Source of the DNA: Nitrosomonadales bacterium
Lineage (GTDB): Bacteria; Pseudomonadota; Gammaproteobacteria; Burkholderiales; SG8-41
DNA length: 8,830 bases
Reading direction: 5' to 3'
Assembly (NCBI GenBank): GCA_009885185.1
Contig: VFLF01000101.1
Coordinates: 1 to 8,830, forward strand
The notes beneath the pieces were generated by a model. It ran no database searches. It had not been told where the DNA came from and saw nothing but the letters and a program-made list of their open reading frames with translations. This document shows positions 6,395 through 8,830 of the stretch, piece after piece; the stretch's first letter is position 1; the number at the start of each line of letters is the position of its first letter. The position numbers were made by a program, and so were the translations under genes.

Positions 6395-6409
6395 ATTATA
6401 GAATCATTC
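6395..6409 (-). promoter_or_regulatory. Candidate brnTA promoter -10 box and adjoining palindrome
   Basis: On the minus strand a perfect TATAAT (6400-6395) lies about 41 bases before the brnT ATG. Directly upstream is a 9-bp palindrome, GAATCATTC (6401-6409), in a locally AT-rich patch. No good -35 hexamer sits at normal spacing. BrnA-type antitoxins are known to repress their own operon, so the palindrome is a reasonable operator candidate. This is inference from position and composition. Confidence 0.45.
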
Positions 6410-6494
6410 AATCGCCGCGCCATTACTATCCATCAGTAACCGCCTACGGCTGGTACGCCACCTATCGCAGCCGCATCAGCGGCAGTCTCCGAAT

Positions 6495-6526
6495 TTGACC
6501 GCCCGGCACTCGGGGGATACAGTGCC
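6495..6526 (+). promoter_or_regulatory. Candidate sigma70-like promoter with overlapping inverted repeat
   Basis: TTGACC (6495-6500) and TACAGT (6518-6523) are 17 bases apart, a plausible -35/-10 pair for the receptor gene at 6581. The inverted repeat GGCACT (6505-6510) with AGTGCC (6521-6526) covers the spacer and -10 region, as a repressor site might. The -10 matches consensus at only four of six positions. The remaining gene-free sequence between brnT and this gene shows only a short GCCGC-ATCA-GCGGC hairpin at 6470-6483. Confidence 0.3.
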
Positions 6527-6580
6527 GTGAGCAGAAAAAAAGTGTGCCGTATCGACCATGCTTGACTGGAGAAAACCGCA

Positions 6581-7555
6581 ATGAAGGCTCAATGGATGAA
6601 GGCACTCGCGATGGTTTGCGTGGCGGCGGCTGTCAATATCAACGCGCACGCGCAAACCTGGCCCGCCAAACCGGTGCGCCTGGTTCTCCCCGCCCCCGCC
6701 GGCAGCGCGCCGGATTTTTTGTCGCGCACCATCGCGCCCAAGCTCTCCGAAATCTGGAGCCAGCCGGTCGTCATCGAAAACATCGTCGGCGCATCGGGGC
6801 ACATCGGCACCGAACGCGTGGCGAAATCACCGCCCGACGGCTACACCATTTTGTTCAACACCATCGGCCCGATCGCGGTCAATATCAGTCTCTTCGACAA
6901 GTTGCCGTTTGATCCGGTGAAGGATTTTGTGCCGATCACGCTGGTGGCGTTCACACCCAACATCGTGTGCCTGCACCCCAGCCTGCCGGCGAAAAACGTC
7001 AAGGAGTTCATCGCGCTAGCCCGGCGCAATACCGGCAAGCTCACCTATGGCTCGGGCGGCCCCGGCACCACGCAGCATTTGTCGGGCGAACTCTTCAACG
7101 TGCTGACCGGCGCAAAAATGATGCATGTGCCGTATAAATCCACCGCGCAGATGACCATCGACGCCATCGGCGGGCAAATCGACATGATCCCGCATAACGC
7201 GCCGGTGGTGCTGCCGCATGTGCGCTCGGGCAAGCTGCGCGGCATTGCTGTCACCAGCGCGAAGCGGCTCCCCAGCGTGCCGGATCTGCCCACGATGATC
7301 GAGGCCGGGCTGCCGGGATTTGAGGTCACAGCGTGGTTCGGGCTGATGGCGCCCGCGAGTACGCCGCCCGCGGTCATCGCCAAAGTTCACGCCGATACCG
7401 TGCGCGTCATCAACATGCCGGATGTGCGCGAGCGCTTTGTCAGCCAGTCCGCCGAACCCAGCGGCAACAAGCCCGAGGAATTCGCCGCCTTCATTCAGTC
7501 GGAAATCACCAAATGGGCCAAGGTCATCAGGGCCTCGGGTGCGAAGGCCGAATAA
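6581..7555 (+). CDS. Tripartite tricarboxylate transporter substrate-binding protein (Bug/TctC family)
   Basis: The 324-residue protein is a full-length, canonical Bug receptor. A signal peptide (MKAQWMKALAMVCVAAAVNINAHA) ends at a likely AHA cleavage site, followed by QTWPAKPVRLVLPAPAGSAPDFLSR, VVIENIVGASGHIGTERVAKSPPDGYT, LTYGSGGPGTTQHLSGELF, HVPYKSTAQ, DAIGGQIDM, GIAVTSAKRLPSVPDLPTM and GFEVTAWFGLMAPASTPP. Such proteins sit in the periplasm and hand carboxylates to a TctAB permease, which is not encoded here. Residues around the PAGSAPD loop and GPGTTQH segment line the ligand site in known structures. The ligand cannot be named, though the downstream lactonase-like gene hints at a lactone-forming acid. 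GGAG at 6568-6571, nine bases before the ATG, supports the start. Confidence 0.93.
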   Translation: MKAQWMKALAMVCVAAAVNINAHAQTWPAKPVRLVLPAPAGSAPDFLSRTIAPKLSEIWSQPVVIENIVGASGHIGTERVAKSPPDGYTILFNTIGPIAVNISLFDKLPFDPVKDFVPITLVAFTPNIVCLHPSLPAKNVKEFIALARRNTGKLTYGSGGPGTTQHLSGELFNVLTGAKMMHVPYKSTAQMTIDAIGGQIDMIPHNAPVVLPHVRSGKLRGIAVTSAKRLPSVPDLPTMIEAGLPGFEVTAWFGLMAPASTPPAVIAKVHADTVRVINMPDVRERFVSQSAEPSGNKPEEFAAFIQSEITKWAKVIRASGAKAE

Positions 7556-7579
7556 TGCGCCGTAGCGTGCCAAGCCCGT

Positions 7580-7603
7580 CCTGATTCTCTCGAAGAATGC
7601 AGG
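7580..7603. terminator. Hairpin after the receptor gene, weak terminator candidate
   Basis: CCTGATTCT (7580-7588) pairs with AGAAT-G-CAGG (7594-7603) through nine pairs and one bulged G, around loop CTCGA. It lies 24 bases after the receptor stop. The next T-rich run starts only near 7621, so it may stabilise the mRNA end rather than terminate transcription. Confidence 0.3.
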
Positions 7604-7621
7604 GCGATTAATCATAGGTAT

Positions 7622-7644
7622 TTGTTTTTATTGATATATTTATC
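7622..7644 (+). promoter_or_regulatory. AT-rich leader with possible -10 box, no ribosome binding site
   Basis: The bases before the amidohydrolase ATG are strikingly AT-rich and contain TATATT (7635-7640), five bases before the start. No purine-rich Shine-Dalgarno run is present. If TATATT acts as a -10 box, transcription would begin at or near the ATG and give a leaderless message. No -35 hexamer is clear. Confidence 0.25.
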
Positions 7645-8529
7645 ATGACATCACAAGACCATTCCGTCCCCAACTCCAGCGGCACCGCCCCACCCAAACT
7701 CAAAGCGCCCGCGAACGCGTGCGATTGCCATCACCACATTTACGACCCCGCTCGCTTTGCGTTGCCCCAACCGCAGCCCGCGCGGCCAGTGCCGCCGAAC
7801 AGTACGGTTGCCGATTACCGGCTGTTGCAAAAATGCATCGGCACCACGCGCAATGTCTTCGTGCAGCCTCGCCATTACGGCACCGACAACGCGGTGACGC
7901 TCGATGCACTGAAGCAGTTCGGCAAAAACGCGCGCGGTATCGCGGTGGTGCATCCGACCATCAGCGATGCGGAACTCAAGCGCTTTGACGACGCCGGCGT
8001 GCGCGGCATCCGCTTCAGCCTCGGGAACCCGAAAACGCGCGCGGTGCAGCCCGACATGATCGAGCCGCTGGCGAAACGCGTTGCCCATTTCGGCTGGCAC
8101 ATCCAGTTCAATGTTCAGGCCGATCAGATTGTTGAACTCGCCGATATTTTGCGGCGGCTGCCGGTGACTGTTGTGATCGATCACCTCGGCCACCCGCATC
8201 TGCCCGCGGGCGTCAACGACGCGTCGCATCACATCGTGCGCGGCCTGATTGACGCGGGGCGCGCGTGGGTCAAGCTGGCGGGTGCGTACTTCAACACCGA
8301 AGTCGGCCCGCCCACGTATGCGGATGCAACCCGGATTGCGCAAGCGTTCGTCAAGGCCGCGCCGGAGCGCGTGGTCTGGGGCAGCGACTGGCCTCACCCC
8401 AGCGCGACGGATGGTAAGCCAGATGATTCGCTGCTGTTTGATTTGCTCTCCACGTGGGCGCCGGATGAAGCGGTGCGCAACCGCATCCTGGTGCTGAACC
8501 CCGAGGCGCTGTATGGTTTTGACCCTTGA
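7645..8529 (+). CDS. Amidohydrolase family protein (LigI/galactarolactone isomerase-like, COG3618)
   Basis: The 294-residue protein has the amidohydrolase_2 pattern of 2-pyrone-4,6-dicarboxylate lactonase (LigI) and galactarolactone isomerase: the strand-1 motif DCHHHIYDP (D27, H29, H31), GIRFSL (R123), VVIDHLGHP (H180), WVKLAGAY (208-215) and the strand-8 Asp in WGSDWPHP (D248). These enzymes open or isomerise lactones of carboxylic acids in the cytosol, often without a tightly bound metal. Length matches the family. No other in-frame start lies between the ATG at 7645 and the first motif, so the start is fairly firm despite the absence of a Shine-Dalgarno sequence. The stop overlaps the next gene, suggesting co-translation. 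A preceding Bug receptor and a UxaA/GarD dehydratase in the same window fit a sugar-acid or aromatic-acid lactone substrate (inference). Confidence 0.9.
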   Translation: MTSQDHSVPNSSGTAPPKLKAPANACDCHHHIYDPARFALPQPQPARPVPPNSTVADYRLLQKCIGTTRNVFVQPRHYGTDNAVTLDALKQFGKNARGIAVVHPTISDAELKRFDDAGVRGIRFSLGNPKTRAVQPDMIEPLAKRVAHFGWHIQFNVQADQIVELADILRRLPVTVVIDHLGHPHLPAGVNDASHHIVRGLIDAGRAWVKLAGAYFNTEVGPPTYADATRIAQAFVKAAPERVVWGSDWPHPSATDGKPDDSLLFDLLSTWAPDEAVRNRILVLNPEALYGFDP

Positions 8530-8830
8530 AGATCATTCAACTCACCGACTTGCATCTCACCGCCGGCGATGCCGCACTGTACGGCAGCCACCCCGCGCAA
8601 CGGCTGAATACGGCTGTTGACAGCATCCTGCGCGAACACGCGGACGCCGCGTTTTGTCTGCTCACCGGCGATCTGGCGGATGCCGGCGCGGATGACGCGT
8701 ACGCAACCCTCGCCTCAATCACCGCGCGTTTGCCGATGCCGGTGTATCCGCTCGCGGGCAATCACGATGACCGCCGCGCGCTGATGCGGGTATTTCCCGA
8801 GCTGCACATCGACGAAGCAGGCTTCATCCA
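8526..8830 (+). CDS. Calcineurin-like phosphoesterase (CpdA/GpdQ-type), N-terminal part
   Basis: The frame opens with TTG at 8526, overlapping the amidohydrolase stop as TTGA, and stays open to the window end (101 codons). The peptide starts MKIIQLTDLHLTAGD and contains the metal-binding set of class III phosphodiesterases: D8 and H10 (DLH), G48-D49 (LTGDLAD) and GNHD (78-81). The remaining His motifs lie beyond the window. Family members use two metal ions to hydrolyse phosphodiesters, such as cyclic AMP or glycerophosphodiesters, in the cytosol. The four-base overlap implies translational coupling with the amidohydrolase. TTG is a rarer start, but MKIIQ-TDLH is exactly where the family begins and no in-frame ATG lies close by. 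Substrate is not readable from this part. Confidence 0.85.
   Translation, partial: MKIIQLTDLHLTAGDAALYGSHPAQRLNTAVDSILREHADAAFCLLTGDLADAGADDAYATLASITARLPMPVYPLAGNHDDRRALMRVFPELHIDEAGFI

Noticed and set aside
7651..8397. Minus-strand reading frame (248 codons) opposite the amidohydrolase
   Set aside because: The plus strand carries clear amidohydrolase motifs over the same span; the antisense product has shadow composition and no recognisable domain.
1..8830. CRISPR array, tRNA, rRNA or transposase
   Set aside because: No regularly spaced direct repeats, no cloverleaf or rRNA-like sequence, and no transposase or integrase motifs were seen in any frame.

Overview
The window reads as a GC-rich chromosomal segment from a betaproteobacterium, most likely Burkholderiales-like. 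The main reason is the set of periplasmic Bug/TctC-type solute receptors that have no TctA/TctB membrane genes beside them, a pattern typical of that group. Supporting signs are dRS3-like ATTCCC-N8-GGGAAT inverted repeats and other intergenic palindromes common in betaproteobacteria. Species cannot be set from the sequence alone.

Layout. Positions 1-81 hold the first 27 codons (minus strand) of a secreted protein, diverging from the next gene. Positions 216-1313 encode an enolase-superfamily (mandelate racemase/muconate lactonizing) enzyme with an atypical acid/base set. A 28-nt inverted repeat pair (1339-1469) precedes an alpha/beta hydrolase of the dihydropseudooxynicotine-hydrolase/FrsA-like type (1497-2672). 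A dRS3-like inverted pair (2717-2797) separates that from an altronate/galactarate dehydratase-family (UxaA/GarD) enzyme (2830-4374). Positions 4375-4750 are a pile-up of palindromic repeats that runs into the 5' end of a Bug receptor gene (ending 5721). A BrnT/BrnA toxin-antitoxin pair lies on the minus strand (6353 to 5809). It is followed on the plus strand by a second, canonical Bug receptor (6581-7555), a LigI/galactarolactone-isomerase-like amidohydrolase (7645-8529), and the start of a calcineurin-like phosphoesterase (8526 onward, cut by the window end) that overlaps the amidohydrolase stop by four bases.

How the genes may work together (inference). The enolase-superfamily enzyme, the UxaA/GarD-type dehydratase and the COG3618-type lactonase belong to families that recur in sugar-acid (aldarate/uronate/lactone) catabolism, and the Bug receptors bind small carboxylates. 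The simplest reading is a peripheral catabolic island for a sugar acid, its lactone or a related hydroxy-acid, with the alpha/beta hydrolase cleaving a C-C, ester or amide bond in a related compound. The genes are not one tight operon: spacers of 90-380 nt, repeats and a reversed toxin-antitoxin unit divide them.

I see no clear evidence of a wholly new system. The points most worth a second look are the substituted active site of the enolase-superfamily enzyme, the repeat intrusion into the 5' end of the first Bug receptor with a possible CTG start, and the possible leaderless start of the amidohydrolase. No tRNA, rRNA, CRISPR array or transposase was found.
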